A model generated the notes under the pieces. It worked only from the letters and a program-made list of their open reading frames with translations. It was not told the origin of the DNA and ran no database searches. A stretch of 64,000 nucleotides of DNA from assembly GCF_900113695.1 (NCBI RefSeq), contig NZ_FOQH01000002.1, positions 186,001 to 250,000 on the forward strand, given 5' to 3'. Shown here one piece after another: positions 63,071 to 64,000 of this stretch (position 1 is its first letter; every line of letters begins with the position of its first letter). Origin of the DNA: Albimonas pacifica. GTDB taxonomy: Bacteria > Pseudomonadota > Alphaproteobacteria > Rhodobacterales > Rhodobacteraceae. Both the position numbers and the translations under genes were made by a program.

Positions 63071-64000
63071 TGCGCTCCGGCTTCTACAAGCAGACCATCG
63101 CCGAGCACCTGGCGCTGACCGACAGCTGGACGCAGCGCGCCTGGATCGCCGTCGCGCTGGCGGCCCTGGCGACGGCGCCCTTCGTCCTCGACACCTACCT
63201 TCTCACGCTGGTCACGCTGATGATGATCACCGCGGTCGGGGGGATCGGGCTGAACATCCTCACCGGCTGGACGGGGCTGATCTCGCTCGGCCAGACCGGG
63301 TTCATGGTGCTGGGCGCCTACGGCTACGCGATCCCGGTCGAGACCTGGGGCTGGGATCCGCTGGCGGGCTTCCTGCTGGCGGGGCTCGTGCCGGCGGCGG
63401 CCTCGGTGCTGGTGGGCATCCCCTCGCTGCGGCTGACGGGGCTCTATCTCGCGATCACCACGCTCGCCTCCGCCTTCATCGTGGTGCACCTGGTGCTGGA
63501 GTTTCCGGGGCTGACCAACGGCGCCTCGGGCATCTTCGTGAACCGCCCGACAGTGCTGGGCTGGACGGTCTTCACCGACCAGGACCTGTTCCGGCTGGTG
63601 GCGATCTTCCTGGTGCTGACGATCCTCGGCGCGCTCAACCTGCGCCGCTCGCGCATCGGGCGCGCCTGGTTCGCGATCCGCGACAAGGACGACGCGGCCC
63701 GCGTGATGGGCGTCGATCTGCGGACCTACAAGCTCTACGCCTTCGTCGCCTCCTCCTTCGTGGTGGGCCTCTCCGGCGCGCTCTACGGCATCTTCCTCAG
63801 CTTCGTGACGGTGGACGGCTTCCCCTTCCTGCTGTCGATCGAGGCGCTGGCGATGCTGATCGTGGGCGGCATGGGCTCGATCGCCGGCGCGGTCCTGGGG
63901 GCGGTGTTCCTGGTGGGCCTGCCCGAGGTCGTCTCGATGGTCTTCTCGGCCTTCGGCGACAGCGCCCGGGCCCTGCTCTCGACCGGCGCGCACGAGGTGA
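63070..64000 (+). CDS. livM: Branched-chain-type ABC permease LivM-like (cut by the window end)
   Basis: The frame opens with ATG 63070 in a one-base overlap with livH and is still open at the last base, giving about 310 residues. It has hydrophobic helices, the block GLISLGQTGFMVLGAYGYA, SLRLTGLYLAITTLA and the ATPase contact RAWFAIRDKDDAARVMGVD. The binding protein gene (livK type) would be expected just beyond. Confidence 0.9.
   Translation, partial: MRSGFYKQTIAEHLALTDSWTQRAWIAVALAALATAPFVLDTYLLTLVTLMMITAVGGIGLNILTGWTGLISLGQTGFMVLGAYGYAIPVETWGWDPLAGFLLAGLVPAAASVLVGIPSLRLTGLYLAITTLASAFIVVHLVLEFPGLTNGASGIFVNRPTVLGWTVFTDQDLFRLVAIFLVLTILGALNLRRSRIGRAWFAIRDKDDAARVMGVDLRTYKLYAFVASSFVVGLSGALYGIFLSFVTVDGFPFLLSIEALAMLIVGGMGSIAGAVLGAVFLVGLPEVVSMVFSAFGDSARALLSTGAHEV

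Overview
The window comes from a very GC-rich alphaproteobacterium, most likely Rhodobacterales-like. The supporting signs are an alphaproteobacterial LexA operator (GAAC-N7-GAAC), a GatC/GatA pair, an OlsB-type ornithine-lipid acyltransferase, a ceramidase-family membrane protein, a class A RNase P RNA next to mraZ, a cluster of GANTC sites, and frequent 1- or 4-base stop/start overlaps. Genus cannot be told from the sequence alone. I see no insertion sequence, integrase, CRISPR array, tRNA or rRNA. Codon use and GC look uniform, so this reads as core chromosome.

Layout. 1-702 is the tail of an unrecognised coiled-coil protein with a terminator. 854-2812 is an SOS-type ImuB polymerase-like gene behind a LexA box, without imuA or dnaE2 beside it. 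3387-7204 is opgGH for osmoregulated periplasmic glucans. 7290-11154 (minus) is a NitT/TauT-type ABC transporter followed by a zinc-independent quinone oxidoreductase. 11409-13247 is an ABC-F ATPase (Uup-like). 13453-18178 is the glycine cleavage operon gcvT-gcvH-gcvP behind a tandem glycine riboswitch. 18682-24319 holds a HAD hydrolase, a hot-dog dehydratase, a secreted protein, GatC/GatA and a ceramidase homologue. 24319-30080 holds a UPF0173 hydrolase, an SMR exporter behind a two-hairpin guanidine-II riboswitch, tadA, a GNAT enzyme, a pseudouridine synthase with a repeat-rich tail, a conserved unknown and an AmpD/AmiD-type amidase.

The centre (30143-51665) is rnpB followed by the division and cell-wall (dcw) cluster: mraZ-rsmH-ftsL-ftsI-murE-murF-mraY-[AAA ATPase]-murD-ftsW-murG-murC-[APC permease]-murB-ddl-ftsQ-ftsA. 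It makes UDP-MurNAc-pentapeptide, lipid I and lipid II, and the septal synthase FtsW/FtsI with its partners. Two genes not normally part of the cluster are embedded in it, and it stops at ftsA with a 13-bp hairpin, so ftsZ is not here. Its probable promoter overlaps 10-bp-spaced CCC/GGG repeats that look like a MraZ box, and six GANTC sites lie upstream.

The right end has msrB, olsB and pgm, then an acyl-CoA-type metabolic region: an SDR, an FAD oxidoreductase, a TetR regulator and a LivFG-ligase-LivHM transporter operon that runs off the window. Nothing here is clearly a new defence or mobile system. The most notable items are the guanidine-II riboswitch with its exporter, the embedded dcw genes, the GANTC cluster with the MraZ-box-like promoter, and the orphan SOS-controlled imuB.
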